Positions 35,125-45,237 of a DNA stretch of 64,000 nucleotides are shown piece after piece. The stretch lies in NCBI RefSeq assembly GCF_014697125.1, contig NZ_JACJRG010000023.1:30429-94428 (forward strand), read 5' to 3'. The notes under the pieces were generated by a model, which was not told where the DNA came from, made no database searches, and worked only from the letters and a program-made list of their open reading frames with translations. The position numbers were made by a program, and so were the translations under genes. The stretch comes from Anabaena minutissima FACHB-250 (GTDB lineage: Bacteria > Cyanobacteriota > Cyanobacteriia > Cyanobacteriales > Nostocaceae). Position 1 is the stretch's first letter. Each line of letters begins with the position of its first letter.

Positions 35125-37305
35125 TTAAGGTATAGAAATGTCAATGTCATTCTGATCTAAATCCCGGTTTTCAAACCTTCTAATTGATTGCAGTGTGTAC
35201 TCATAATCATCTGTTCTTCCTTGTTCTAGATAGAGACTAGCAGCTTTTTGTAAATCCGCAATCGCACCTTGCCTATCTCCTAAATCATAGCGAATATACC
35301 CTCGATTGTAATAGGCAGTAGCAGAGTTAGGATTAATTTTGAGAGCTTGGTTGTAATCTTCAATCGCCCCTTTCTTATCGCCCAAATCAGCGCGGGCATT
35401 TCCCCGGTTGCTGTAGGCAGCAGCAAAGTTAGGATTAATTTTGATGGCTTGGTTGTAATCTTCAATTGCCCTCTTATTATCTCCCAAATTAGCACGGGCT
35501 AATCCTCGTCCGTTGTAAGCAGCAACAAAGTTAGGATTAATTTTGATAGCTTGGTTATAATCTTCAATTGCCTCTTTTTTATCTCCCAACTGTCTATGGG
35601 CTGCTCCCCGGTCATTGTAGGCAATGGCAAAGTTGGGATTAATCTTGAGAGCTTGGTTATAATCTTCAATCGCCCCTTTGTTATCTCCTAAATCAGCACG
35701 GGCAAATCCCCGGTTGTGGTAGGCAGTGGCATCATTGGGATTAATTTTGAGAGCTTGGTTGTAATCTTCAATCGCCCCTTTGTTATCTCCTAAATCAGCA
35801 CGGGCAAATCCTCGGTTGTTGTAGACAATGGCATCATTGGGATTAATCTTGAGAGCTTGGTTATAATCTTCAATCGCCCCTTTTTTATCTCCTAATTTAT
35901 ATCGGGCTAATCCTCGTCCGTTGTAGGCATTAGCAAAGTTGGGATTAATTTTGAGAGCTTGATTGTAATCTTCAATTGCCCCTTTGTTATCTCCTAAATC
36001 AGCACGGGCTAATCCTCGGTTATTGTAGACAATGGCATCATTGGGATTAATCTTGAGAGCTTGATTGTAATCTTCAATTGCCCCTTTATTGTCTCCTAAT
36101 TTATATCGGGCTAATCCTCGTCCGTTGTAGACACCAGTAGCATTAGGATCAATCTTGAGAGCTTGGTTATAATCTTCAATTGCCCCTTTGTTGTCTCCTA
36201 ATTTATATCGGGCATATCCCCTGTATTCGTGGATACCAGTAGCATTAGGATCAATATTGAGAGCTTGTTTGAAATCTTCAATCGCCCCCTTATTGTCTTC
36301 CAATTGATAGCGAAAAAATCCTCTGATTGCATAAGCACCAGCAGACTTGGGATCAATTTTAATACCTTGGTTAGCATCTTCAATAGCCCCCTTTTTATCT
36401 CCCAACACTAAGCGGGTTAATCCCCTATAGGCATAGGCATCGGTATAATTGGGATTAAGACGAATCGCTTGAGTATAATCAGCAATAGCTCCTTGAAAGT
36501 CTTTTTTATCGAATTTATCCTGACCCTGAAGAACGAAGTCGTCAGCCTTCGGTGCTGTGGCTAGAGGTGTGCTTGGGGGACGAACACCAACATCTACCCC
36601 AGTTTTAGCTGACAGTCTCAAAAAAGTATTAATCGGAATGCCCAAATTAATCCCTGATTTGATAATCACGTCAGGATTTTTATCAGAGATTTGAAAATTC
36701 TCCGTGGTGTCTCCTCTACCATGAATGCCTATCAGTTCACCATTGTCATTCAATACCGGCCCCCCACTCATCCCAGGCAGCGTATTATTGCTGTAAAGCA
36801 ACGCATAACCATCACGCAGGGGTTTTGAAGCATTAGCTGTAATCCGCCCATCGATAAAGTTATAAATTTTATTGCTAATAGCTGCTGTTGTTTTCGGAAA
36901 TCCAGCGACATAAGCCGTTGTCCCCTCTGTGGAATTATCAGAGTTTCCTATTTTGGCAACAGTATAAGTTTGGCTGCTAGTAAACTGCACCACGGCTAAA
37001 TCTACATCTGGCAGCTTTTTCACAGTATTGTAATTGAGTGGATAACGCTGACCATCTGGGGTGACGATTTCATATTTAGCTTGATTTGCGATGACGTGTT
37101 GGGCAGTTAGAACTGTGTAATTATTGCCCTCTTTTTTAATAATTACCCCAGTCCCAGAACCATCTTGACTATCAATTAGGACAGTAATGGCCTTAGCTAT
37201 CTTCCCCACCTCTGCTGAAGATAAGGCCATTGCAATTTGTGGTTGTACTAGAGCAATAGTTACTCCAATGACTGCTGGTGCAAGTGTATAATTAAAGTTC
37301 ATCAT
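35125..37305 (-). CDS. secreted trypsin-like serine protease with about 13 TPR units
   Basis: A 726-residue protein. A signal peptide (about 1-27, ending MALS) precedes an S1-type protease domain with His in LTAQHVI, Asp in PDVDLAVVQF and Ser in PGMSGGPVL. From about 255 to 690 it carries roughly thirteen 34-residue TPR units (GAIEDYNQALKINPN type) whose 102-bp DNA repeats are very similar, indicating recent expansion. Its start overlaps the end of the paralogous upstream gene by 14 bases. The fusion suggests regulated proteolysis of bound partners in the periplasm, which is inference. Confidence 0.87.
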   Translation of the reverse strand: MMNFNYTLAPAVIGVTIALVQPQIAMALSSAEVGKIAKAITVLIDSQDGSGTGVIIKKEGNNYTVLTAQHVIANQAKYEIVTPDGQRYPLNYNTVKKLPDVDLAVVQFTSSQTYTVAKIGNSDNSTEGTTAYVAGFPKTTAAISNKIYNFIDGRITANASKPLRDGYALLYSNNTLPGMSGGPVLNDNGELIGIHGRGDTTENFQISDKNPDVIIKSGINLGIPINTFLRLSAKTGVDVGVRPPSTPLATAPKADDFVLQGQDKFDKKDFQGAIADYTQAIRLNPNYTDAYAYRGLTRLVLGDKKGAIEDANQGIKIDPKSAGAYAIRGFFRYQLEDNKGAIEDFKQALNIDPNATGIHEYRGYARYKLGDNKGAIEDYNQALKIDPNATGVYNGRGLARYKLGDNKGAIEDYNQALKINPNDAIVYNNRGLARADLGDNKGAIEDYNQALKINPNFANAYNGRGLARYKLGDKKGAIEDYNQALKINPNDAIVYNNRGFARADLGDNKGAIEDYNQALKINPNDATAYHNRGFARADLGDNKGAIEDYNQALKINPNFAIAYNDRGAAHRQLGDKKEAIEDYNQAIKINPNFVAAYNGRGLARANLGDNKRAIEDYNQAIKINPNFAAAYSNRGNARADLGDKKGAIEDYNQALKINPNSATAYYNRGYIRYDLGDRQGAIADLQKAASLYLEQGRTDDYEYTLQSIRRFENRDLDQNDIDISIP

Positions 37306-38944
37306 TTAATTTCCACAGAGCATTATTCGACTTTACTGAAAAATAGATCCACCTTCTCATACAATCCTTTGTCCCTAATTCCGAAACTAGAGCGAAAGTC
37401 TTTTTCCTATCTCCATTTACCCTATGAAGCTTTTTAATTAATTCCAACAGTTGTTGATAATCATCTACTTTCCCTTGTTCTAAATTGAGATTAGCAGCTT
37501 TTTGTAAATCTGCGATCGCACCTTGTTTGTCTCCCAATTGATAACGAGCAATCCCCCGTCCAGCATAAGCTCCAGCTAGGTTGGGATTGAGCCGCAAAGC
37601 TTGGTTAAAATCAATAATTGCTCCCTTCGTGTCTCCCAAATCAAAGCGGGCAATTGCCCGACTGGCGTAGGGTGGGGCAAGGTTGGGATTAATTTTCAAA
37701 GCTGTCGTAAAATCTGCGATCGCTCTTTTTTTATCGCCCAATTGATAATAAGATATACCCCGCCCACCGTAGGCTTCGGCATAGTTGGGATTAATTTTTA
37801 ATGCTTGGTTGAAATCTGCGATCGCTCTTTTGCTATTATCCAGACTATTATGGGCAATCCCTCGGTTATTGTAAGCAATGACATATTTGGGATTGATTTC
37901 TATAGCTCGGTTATAATCTGCGATCGCACTTTTTTTGTCTCCTAAAGCAGAGCGAGCTAGACCCCGGTTGTTGTAAGCATCCGCGTCTTGAGAATTAATT
38001 TTCAAGGCTTGCTCGAAGTCCTCAATTGCGCCGGGGAAGTCTCCCACGTTATAGCGAGCTAGACCCCGATTATTGTAAGCATCGAGATATTTTGGGTTGA
38101 GGCGGATTGCTTGATTATAATCGGCGATCGCACCTTTGAAATCTCCTTTGTCGTACTTATCGCCACCTTGAAGATAGAAATCGTCTGCTTTCGGTGTCGT
38201 TGTTGTGGGAATGCTAGGAGGAACAATACCTACATTTACCCCAGCTTCAATTGACAATCGCAAAAAGGTATTAATGGGAATGCCTAAATTAAAACCTGAT
38301 TTGACGTAAGCAACTGAGGAATTGATATTCGAGGTTTCTATATCCGCTTCATCGCCTCTACCATGAATTCCTACCAGTTCACCTTTGTCATTTAATACTG
38401 GGCCGCCACTCATCCCTGGTAAGGTGACATTGTTGTAGACTAAGGCGTAGCCATCACGTAGAGCTTTAGAAGCATTAGCAGTAATCCGCCCATCAGTGAA
38501 ATTGTAAATTGTGTTGGAAATTGCTCCTGTCGCTTGGGGGAAACCAGCTACATAAGCTGTAGTACCTTCTGCGGCTGCATTGGAGTTGCCTATTTTAGCG
38601 ATAGTATAACTTTTACTGCTGGTAAACTGCACCACGGCTAAATCTACATCTGGCAGCTTTTTCACAGTATTGTAATTGAGTGGATAACGTTGCCCATTTG
38701 GAGTGACAATTTCATATTTAGCTTGATTGGCTATGACGTGTTGGGCAGTCAAAACTGTGTAAGTATCGCCCTCTTTCTTAATAATTACCCCAGTCCCAGA
38801 ACCATCTTTATGATCAATTAGTACAGTGATGGCCTTAGCTATCTTCCCCACCTCTGCTGAGGATAGGGCTACAGCAATTTGTGGTTGTACTAGAGCAATA
38901 GTTACTCCAATGACTGCTGGTGCAAGTACATAATTAAATTTCAT
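37292..38944 (-). CDS. secreted trypsin-like serine protease with about eight TPR units
   Basis: A 550-residue paralogue of the next gene downstream; the signal peptide and protease domain (His in LTAQHVI, Asp in VDLAVVQF, Ser in GMSGGPVL) are almost identical. About 255-500 are seven or eight TPR units. The last 45 residues (after QQLLELIKKLHRVNGDR) have no TPR character and end by overlapping the start of the next gene (KLNDEL stop), which looks like read-through into former spacer after loss of an older stop. The pair arose by tandem duplication. Confidence 0.87.
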   Translation of the reverse strand: MKFNYVLAPAVIGVTIALVQPQIAVALSSAEVGKIAKAITVLIDHKDGSGTGVIIKKEGDTYTVLTAQHVIANQAKYEIVTPNGQRYPLNYNTVKKLPDVDLAVVQFTSSKSYTIAKIGNSNAAAEGTTAYVAGFPQATGAISNTIYNFTDGRITANASKALRDGYALVYNNVTLPGMSGGPVLNDKGELVGIHGRGDEADIETSNINSSVAYVKSGFNLGIPINTFLRLSIEAGVNVGIVPPSIPTTTTPKADDFYLQGGDKYDKGDFKGAIADYNQAIRLNPKYLDAYNNRGLARYNVGDFPGAIEDFEQALKINSQDADAYNNRGLARSALGDKKSAIADYNRAIEINPKYVIAYNNRGIAHNSLDNSKRAIADFNQALKINPNYAEAYGGRGISYYQLGDKKRAIADFTTALKINPNLAPPYASRAIARFDLGDTKGAIIDFNQALRLNPNLAGAYAGRGIARYQLGDKQGAIADLQKAANLNLEQGKVDDYQQLLELIKKLHRVNGDRKKTFALVSELGTKDCMRRWIYFSVKSNNALWKLNDEL

Positions 38945-39083
38945 TATCTAATATTTAATAATTAAAAGTATTAGTAAATTTACAAAATATCAAAACTTTT
39001 CAACCTGGGAAAGACGCTCATGTTCGTAGTAAGGACTTTAATCCTGATTTTTCTAAGCACTAAAGTGCTTACTACAAACATTG

Positions 39084-39803
39084 CTATTTCGGCGCAGTAC
39101 AAGAACTATTAAACCCAAATGAATCTTGCCAACGTTTGACGTTACTACTACCAATGGGAATGATTTTGGTATCACCATTATCAAAAGTTAAACGCGCCTT
39201 AATTTCTTTGGCTGGTGCTGTTCTGAGTAAATTAGCAGCGTCAGGACTGATATCAAACAACGTATCGCTCATATACCAAGTGCTGGAACGTTGGACATTT
39301 CTCTTGTTTTCGTACACAGTATATGTATAGTTTCCTTGAAATCCTCTGACTTTCATGTTGGGGCTGCGTGTGAGTTGAAGAATTTGCTCGCCAATCCCTA
39401 ACTCAATCATTTTGGGAGAAATTTCTGTTAATTCAGCTTTACCGTCATTTGGTGCTGATTGCACAACTAATTTCACAAAACAACCTTCAATTTTGCTTCC
39501 CCACAGAGAAACAACGACAAATTTACCAGGACTGGGACTAGCGAAGGGTTCTTTGAAGAGAACTCCTTGAGGATCTTCGCCGTGACGATCAATAACTACT
39601 TTACCCAAAGGGGTATTAACTAGAGCGTCTTTAATATCGACGACTTTATCAAAAGGTAAACCATTACCGCCCCAACGCATACCATTGACTGAATCTAACT
39701 TATCTTCATCAATGGTAGTTTGAGCGATCGCACTATTGGTAGAAAATAATGCTGTCATCACCAGCAAAGTCACAAAACCGGATTTTAAGTATTTTGAAAA
39801 CAT
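39084..39803 (-). CDS. secreted protein of unknown function
   Basis: A 239-residue protein with a clear signal peptide (about 1-27, ending NSAIAQ). The mature part is beta-rich, with two Cys residues (in EGCFVKL and near the C-terminus in NSSCTAPK) that may pair. I recognise no family. It lies inside a run of secreted proteases on the same strand, 36 bases downstream of one, so co-expression is likely. Confidence 0.75.
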   Translation of the reverse strand: MFSKYLKSGFVTLLVMTALFSTNSAIAQTTIDEDKLDSVNGMRWGGNGLPFDKVVDIKDALVNTPLGKVVIDRHGEDPQGVLFKEPFASPSPGKFVVVSLWGSKIEGCFVKLVVQSAPNDGKAELTEISPKMIELGIGEQILQLTRSPNMKVRGFQGNYTYTVYENKRNVQRSSTWYMSDTLFDISPDAANLLRTAPAKEIKARLTFDNGDTKIIPIGSSNVKRWQDSFGFNSSCTAPK

Positions 39804-39838
39804 CGAATTTCAACTCAAAGGATTAAAGAAAGTGTCAA

Positions 39839-40651
39839 TTAACAACGTCTACCAGGACAAACACTAGATCCTGTAGTGCCAGAACCATTGATTGTGGGTG
39901 GTCTTCCTGTGATGGGAGTGCTGGGAGATGGGGGCTTGCTGGGAGGTAATGGAGTTGTTGTCACCACCCTTAAATTAAGACTGTTGGCTACCTGGGAATT
40001 GGTGAAGATGTTAATGGGAATGCCCAAATTAAAACCAACCTTCTGACCTTCTTTATCCCGTGCGCCTCGGCCATGAATAGCAACCAACCGCCCATTTTCA
40101 TCTAAAACAGGGCCACCACTCATCCCAGGAAAAGTAATATTGTTGTAAATCAGAGCATAACCATCCTGGGGCTTGGCATTAGTCCCCACAATCCTTCCAT
40201 CAGGAACTAGCACCGTGCGGTTTTCGATACCTTGCACTGGTGTTGGTGCGCCAGACACATACACCGTTGTTCCCTCGATGGCTGCATCTGAATTGCCGAG
40301 AGTGGCAACAGTATATTTTTGGCGACTGGTAAATTTTAAGATGGCTAAATCTACCCCTGGTAGACGGGTAATCAGGTTTGGTGTCACTTGATGGGAACTT
40401 TGATCCTGAGTCTGGACTGTGTAAGTTCCTTGGTCTTCGACAACGTGCCAGTTAGTCAAGACAGTGTAAGTATTGTTTTGTTCATGAATAATCACACCAG
40501 AACCGAGTTTTGCCCCGCTAATCAAGACAGTTACTCTTTTAGCAATATTGCTGACATCTTGAGGTGTTAATGATACCGCAATTTCTAAAGGAAAAACTGC
40601 GATCGCTACTCCTAATATTGCTGTTGCTAGTCTACTATCGAGCCTCATCAC
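39839..40651 (-). CDS. secreted trypsin-like serine protease without TPR
   Basis: A 270-residue S1-type protease: signal peptide about 1-26, His in LTNWHVV, Asp in PGVDLAILKF and Ser in PGMSGGPVLD. The C-terminal 40 residues are Pro/Ser/Thr-rich and end in two Cys (CPGRRC). Its N-terminus resembles that of the two TPR proteases, showing common origin. Its start overlaps the end of the upstream protease gene by 17 bases, so the two are coupled. Confidence 0.87.
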   Translation of the reverse strand: MMRLDSRLATAILGVAIAVFPLEIAVSLTPQDVSNIAKRVTVLISGAKLGSGVIIHEQNNTYTVLTNWHVVEDQGTYTVQTQDQSSHQVTPNLITRLPGVDLAILKFTSRQKYTVATLGNSDAAIEGTTVYVSGAPTPVQGIENRTVLVPDGRIVGTNAKPQDGYALIYNNITFPGMSGGPVLDENGRLVAIHGRGARDKEGQKVGFNLGIPINIFTNSQVANSLNLRVVTTTPLPPSKPPSPSTPITGRPPTINGSGTTGSSVCPGRRC

Positions 40652-41444
40652 TTGACCTCTTATCAGCCTTATTTGACATAGCTGGGATCATTTGCACCAC
40701 CTTATCCATCGGTACAGCCCAACTCAAGCGATTAATCCTCTGATGTAAATTTTCATCTACCTGCAAACCATCAATAAAAACTGATGGTGCATCCCACAGA
40801 GGATAGGCGTGCATCCCATTGATACCCACAACCTCACCACGACGATTCAGCAGTGGCCCCCCACTCATGCCTTTTGCTATCTCATTGGTATACCCCACTT
40901 GATAACCCCCGTCTAAGGCTTTTTGCAGCACTAGCAACACCTTACCAGTAGTAAACATGAAATCTTTTGCGGTGAGTTCCTCTTGGTCAAAGGGAAAACC
41001 AGTAGCAAATACGTCATCTCCCACAACTGGGGAATAACCCAAAGCAGCCACACGATAGTCATCGTTCATACTTTGAAATTGCAATAGTGCTAAATCATGC
41101 TTACCAAAACGAACACCCGGCAACAAATTTGCTGGATGTATCCGACCATCTACAGTCTGAATGCGATAAGGGGGTTTTTCTACTCTTAGTACATGGGCAT
41201 TGGTTAATACCGTATAAACTTTACCATTCTTGCTCAGAATAATTCCTGAGCCAAGAAATTCAGTTGACATCACTTTTACGGTAATTCCTTGGGCTTGATG
41301 GCGTAATTCTTCTAATGATATTTGACTTACATGAGAAATATTGCTACCAGTAGAAGCCGATTTAGCACAACCACTCATATCTGCTGATAACAGCATTGAT
41401 AAACTGCCAATACAGGCAATTACTTTCCAACTGCCCCAAATCAT
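40635..41444 (-). CDS. trypsin-like serine protease, possible lipoprotein
   Basis: A 269-residue protease with His in LTNAHVL, Asp in FGKHDLALLQF and Ser in KGMSGGPLL. The N-terminal hydrophobic segment ends ADMSGC, a possible but weak lipobox, which would tether it to a membrane. It is more diverged than the other three proteases in the run. It is the first of two overlapping protease genes. Confidence 0.83.
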   Translation of the reverse strand: MIWGSWKVIACIGSLSMLLSADMSGCAKSASTGSNISHVSQISLEELRHQAQGITVKVMSTEFLGSGIILSKNGKVYTVLTNAHVLRVEKPPYRIQTVDGRIHPANLLPGVRFGKHDLALLQFQSMNDDYRVAALGYSPVVGDDVFATGFPFDQEELTAKDFMFTTGKVLLVLQKALDGGYQVGYTNEIAKGMSGGPLLNRRGEVVGINGMHAYPLWDAPSVFIDGLQVDENLHQRINRLSWAVPMDKVVQMIPAMSNKADKRSSDEAR

Positions 41445-41540
41445 ATTAGTTTCAGAATAGATCCCTAGCTGCTGATAGCATTAACTGTGTAGGGACTTTG
41501 AATAACTATCCCCAGTCTCCTATCCCCTGTCACCTAAGAA

Positions 41541-42113
41541 TTAAGGAATACCAGCTTCAGATGTCGAATTGCTCGGTTCAGAGACAGAATCATCAATTGA
41601 GTCAATAGTTGTATTTTGCAGATAAATATCAAAATCGATGTCTACTGCACTACTACCAGCACTTTCATTCAGTGCATTACCAGCAGCCAAACCACGGCGG
41701 TCAAATAACCTACGCACAACCGCGTTAGGATTAACACCACGTTTGAGGGTAAATAACAACGTAGTGTCTGTACACGAACTGTTTTGGTTTACAGCAGCAC
41801 AAACAACAGGTTCTCCCCTTAGTACCCCAGTTTTAATGCGTCTGAGTCTACCGTTATCGTAGTTGATCTGAAATCTCCGCGACACCTCCACACACCGCCG
41901 TTGAGCCGTCCAAGGGGGTGGAAAGTAACTACTAACCCAACGAACTATCGGTACTTTCTTTCCGTCTTGGGTGCGAGCAAATGTTATGGGTACGCCTTTG
42001 CTCTTTGCACAGTAGAATGTTGTACTTCCAGCATGACTCGGCTGACTTATGCTGATAGTCAACAAAGCTATGGCTAACGTTGTCAAGGATTGACAAAATA
42101 ACCTTAATTTCAT
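41541..42113 (-). CDS. COP23-domain secreted protein
   Basis: A 190-residue protein with a signal peptide (about 1-28, ending SHAG) and a COP23 domain: TTFYCAKSKGVPITFARTQD, IVRWVSSYF, RRCVEVSRRFQ and PVVCAAV with paired Cys. The domain is named after a circadian-oscillating membrane-associated protein of cyanobacteria; its function is unknown. The C-terminal 30 residues are acidic and Ser-rich. It precedes the protease run on the same strand. Confidence 0.85.
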   Translation of the reverse strand: MKLRLFCQSLTTLAIALLTISISQPSHAGSTTFYCAKSKGVPITFARTQDGKKVPIVRWVSSYFPPPWTAQRRCVEVSRRFQINYDNGRLRRIKTGVLRGEPVVCAAVNQNSSCTDTTLLFTLKRGVNPNAVVRRLFDRRGLAAGNALNESAGSSAVDIDFDIYLQNTTIDSIDDSVSEPSNSTSEAGIP

Positions 42114-42479
42114 GGTTAGTGCCAGATTTCCTCAAAAATAATAAGTATATTACTGCAAGTGTAAAATTATTTGGTGGCAAATTATAGGTGTTTCTTGCCA
42201 ATAATGTTATACATTTACAAAAAATTTATACAATTACACAATTCGGGAGTCAGTGACTTTAAAATGGGATTATTTATAGATCAAATTCGGATTCCTATAG
42301 CTCAAGTGGGCTAAAAGGTATTGAAAATCTTTACATAAAATTTACCTAGTTTTATATAAAAATTAACCAATAAGTTGTTAACTATTACTTAATTCACTTT
42401 TGCTGCAAAATTTGCCCCCCAATCGGCTAGCCTTGACAAGCTTTGGGGGTTATTTAAGTGTGAGTATAGGGGGTCGAGT
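42114..42479. other. 366-base gene-free divergent region
   Basis: Lies between the leftward COP23 gene and a rightward hydrolase gene and must contain promoters for both. A TTGACA at 42433-42438 is present but no -10 box sits at the right distance. AT-rich with no coding frame. Confidence 0.45.
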
Positions 42480-43184
42480 TTGAATACGATTACTTTCTCA
42501 CGCGTTATTCACTTAAGCCATGTTATTGACACCAATATTCCCCAATGGCCAGGCGACCCCCCTGTAGAATTTACTCCTGTCGCCGAACTGCAAGATGATG
42601 GTTATTATCTACGCTGCTTCTCTTTAGGTGAGCATAGCGGCACTCATATTAATGCTCCTAACAGTTTTTATCAGGCTGGTGTGGGTATTGATAAATACTC
42701 TGCTCAGTCTTTAATTGTACGTGCCGTTGTGATAGATATCTGTGCAGTGGCGGCTATAAATCCTGATTATGTTCTGACGGTTGCTGATGTTCTAGCTTGG
42801 GAGGGAGAACACGGTGAGATTCCCGTTGGTAATATGGTGCTACTGCATACAGGTTGGCAAGCTAAATGGTTTGACAAGAATGCTTTTCTCAACCAGGATA
42901 CGCAAGGAATTATGCACTTTCCCGGTTTTGGTAGAGATGCTACTGAGTTCTTAGTGAACGAGCGGCGAATTGCTGGGGTAGGCATTGATACACATGGTGT
43001 AGACCCAGGGCAGGATCATAGTTTTGCTACTAACCGCCTCGTCTTGGCACAACAAGGCATTGTGTTAGAAAATCTCACCAATTTAGACCAACTACCACCT
43101 ACAGGGACGACCTTAGCTATTGGTGTGATTAGGTTACGGCGGGGTTCTGGTTCTCCCGTGGGAGTGTTGGCATTAGTCCCTTAA
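42480..43184 (+). CDS. cyclase-family metal-dependent hydrolase (kynurenine formamidase-like)
   Basis: A 234-residue protein of the Cyclase (PF04199-type) family. The metal-binding motif HSGTHINAP and an upstream IPQWPGDPP stretch are present, with a C-terminal GVGIDTHGVDPGQDH loop. Members hydrolyse formamides or isatin-like substrates; the substrate here is unknown. It starts with TTG at 42480. An aldehyde dehydrogenase gene follows after 130 bases on the same strand, so a short catabolic pair is possible. Confidence 0.82.
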   Translation: MNTITFSRVIHLSHVIDTNIPQWPGDPPVEFTPVAELQDDGYYLRCFSLGEHSGTHINAPNSFYQAGVGIDKYSAQSLIVRAVVIDICAVAAINPDYVLTVADVLAWEGEHGEIPVGNMVLLHTGWQAKWFDKNAFLNQDTQGIMHFPGFGRDATEFLVNERRIAGVGIDTHGVDPGQDHSFATNRLVLAQQGIVLENLTNLDQLPPTGTTLAIGVIRLRRGSGSPVGVLALVP

Positions 43185-43314
43185 TTTTTGTGTCTGTCTC
43201 GACTGTCTGCCTGCGATTTTCTCTAGCAGACGATAAGGTGTAATTCGTAATTCGTAATTCGTAATTGAGAAAATCTGATTTTATAGTCTTTTTTTAGAAT
43301 ATTGGTATACGTAG

Positions 43315-44811
43315 ATGATAACTCCGCTAAAGAGCCAAAATTATATTAATGGTCAGTGGTTGGATGCTACAGGCGAAAATATCCTGGCTAGCCACAACCC
43401 TGCGAATAAAACTGAAGTTGTGGCTACTTTCCCCCGTTCTCAAGCTGAGGATGTAGACCTCGCAGTTGCTGCTGCTAGGCAAGCTTACCGACGTTGGCGA
43501 CAAGTTCCAGCCCCAGCTAGGGCAGAATATATCTTTCGCGTCGGGGAATTATTGGGTGAGCATAAGGAAGAATTGGCACAGTTAATTAGTCTGGAAATGG
43601 GTAAACCATTAACTGAGGCTAGGGGTGATGTGCAAGAAGGGATTGACTGCGCTTTTTACACGGCTGGGGAAGGACGGCGACTGTTTGGGCAAACGACACC
43701 TTCGGAAATGCCCAACAAGTTTGCTATGACTGTGAGGATGCCGATTGGAGTCTGTGCTTTAATTACTCCCTGGAATTTCCCAATGGCGATTCCTTGCTGG
43801 AAAGCAATGCCGGCTTTGGTGTGTGGCAATACGGTAATTCTCAAACCAGCTGAAGATACTCCCGCCTGTGCTACTAAATTAATTGAAATTTTCGCCGCCG
43901 CAGGTTTACCGCCAGGAGTGATTAACTTAGTGCATGGGGTGGGTGAAGAAGTTGGGAAAGCTTTAGTTGAACATCCAGATATTGATTTAGTTTCGTTTAC
44001 TGGTTCGTCAGAAACTGGTGCTTATGTGGGTGCGACTTGCGGACGGACTCATAAACGTGTCTGTTTAGAAATGGGTGGTAAAAATGCCCAGGTGGTGATG
44101 GAAGATGCAGATTTAGAGCTGGCCTTAGATGGTGCAGTGTGGGGTGCATTTGGCACGACTGGTCAAAGGTGTACAGCTACCAGTCGCTTGATTTTACATC
44201 GTGATATCAAAGAAAAGTTTACGAGGATGCTGTGTGAACGTGCTGGTAAGTTACGCTTGGGTGCTGGTAATGACCCTGAGACAGATATCGGGCCGATAAT
44301 TAATCACAGACAACTGCAACGGGTAAACGATTATATGAAAGTTGCCCGTGAGGAAGGTGCAGAAATATTAATTGGTGGGGAAATTGCCACGGAAGGGGAG
44401 TTAAAACAGGGTTATTTTTTCCAACCTACAGTTTTAGATAACGTCACACCAAATATGCGGGTGGCTCGTGAGGAGATATTTGGCCCTGTGGTGGTATTAA
44501 TTGAGGTGGGTACATTTGAGGAAGCGATCGCTATTCTTAATGATACCAAATACGGTCTGTCTTCCTCAGTCTATACTCGCGACATCAACCGCGCCTTTGC
44601 TGCTATGCGTGACATCGAAGCTGGTATTACCTACATTAACGGCCCTACCATTGGTGCAGAAGTACACTTGCCCTTTGGCGGTGTCAAGCAAACAGGTAAC
44701 GGCCACCGGGAAGCAGGAACGACTGCCTTAGAGGTTTTCACTGAGTGGAAAAGTGTTTATGTTGACTTCTCTGGTAGCTTGCAACGCGCCCAAATAGATA
44801 ATCGGAGTTAA
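43315..44811 (+). CDS. NAD(P)-dependent aldehyde dehydrogenase
   Basis: A 498-residue ALDH-superfamily enzyme with the expected cofactor motif PWNFPMAIPCWK, Gly-rich FTGSSETG, general base Glu252 in LEMGGKN and catalytic Cys286 in GQRCTATS, plus the EEIFGPV block. It is closest in pattern to succinate-semialdehyde/2,5-dioxovalerate-type enzymes, but the aldehyde cannot be assigned. A strong terminator lies 30 bases after the stop codon. Confidence 0.92.
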   Translation: MITPLKSQNYINGQWLDATGENILASHNPANKTEVVATFPRSQAEDVDLAVAAARQAYRRWRQVPAPARAEYIFRVGELLGEHKEELAQLISLEMGKPLTEARGDVQEGIDCAFYTAGEGRRLFGQTTPSEMPNKFAMTVRMPIGVCALITPWNFPMAIPCWKAMPALVCGNTVILKPAEDTPACATKLIEIFAAAGLPPGVINLVHGVGEEVGKALVEHPDIDLVSFTGSSETGAYVGATCGRTHKRVCLEMGGKNAQVVMEDADLELALDGAVWGAFGTTGQRCTATSRLILHRDIKEKFTRMLCERAGKLRLGAGNDPETDIGPIINHRQLQRVNDYMKVAREEGAEILIGGEIATEGELKQGYFFQPTVLDNVTPNMRVAREEIFGPVVVLIEVGTFEEAIAILNDTKYGLSSSVYTRDINRAFAAMRDIEAGITYINGPTIGAEVHLPFGGVKQTGNGHREAGTTALEVFTEWKSVYVDFSGSLQRAQIDNRS

Positions 44812-44841
44812 AAAATTTCGCCATTTGCAACTTCCCTAAAG

Positions 44842-44874
44842 CCCCGAATTTTCGGAAAATTCGGGGGTATTTTT
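44842..44874 (+). terminator. Rho-independent terminator after the aldehyde dehydrogenase
   Basis: A perfect 11-bp stem (44842-44852 with 44856-44866, CCCCGAATTTT) and a 3-base loop, then GTATTTTT. Confidence 0.88.
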
Positions 44875-45090
44875 ACTGTGAATCTCATTTTCCAGCCCCT
44901 AGCCCCAAAAATCCGTTACCAAAACTGCAACCACGGATGAGTTCGCTAGTGATACCCAGTAGAATCAACATTAAAGTTTCAGCAATATCACTGGCGACAA
45001 TTAAATATTTTACCAACAGAGGGAATTAATATCCGCAGGATAGGGCTGTAACTAATCTGACTTTTGACGTTATGTAGAAAAACTAACGCA

Positions 45091-45181
45091 AAACCTAACC
45101 CCCTAACCCCCTTCCCTAGTAGGGAAGGGGGAAAATTAAAGCCTCTCTCCTTGCAGGGGAGAGGTTTGGAGAGGGGTTTCC
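45091..45181. repeat. GC-rich interspersed palindromic repeat upstream of the CHAT gene
   Basis: Contains the palindrome CCCTTCCCTAGTAGGGAAGG and a second hairpin (CCTCTCC...GGAGAGG). A related copy is inserted in frame in the CHAT gene downstream. The remainder of the gap 44875-45237 shows nothing else. Confidence 0.75.
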
Positions 45182-45237
45182 CAGATGCCGTGAAAAGTCA
45201 GGTAACTAATCACTGATTGAGGCTGTGAGGCTGAAGA

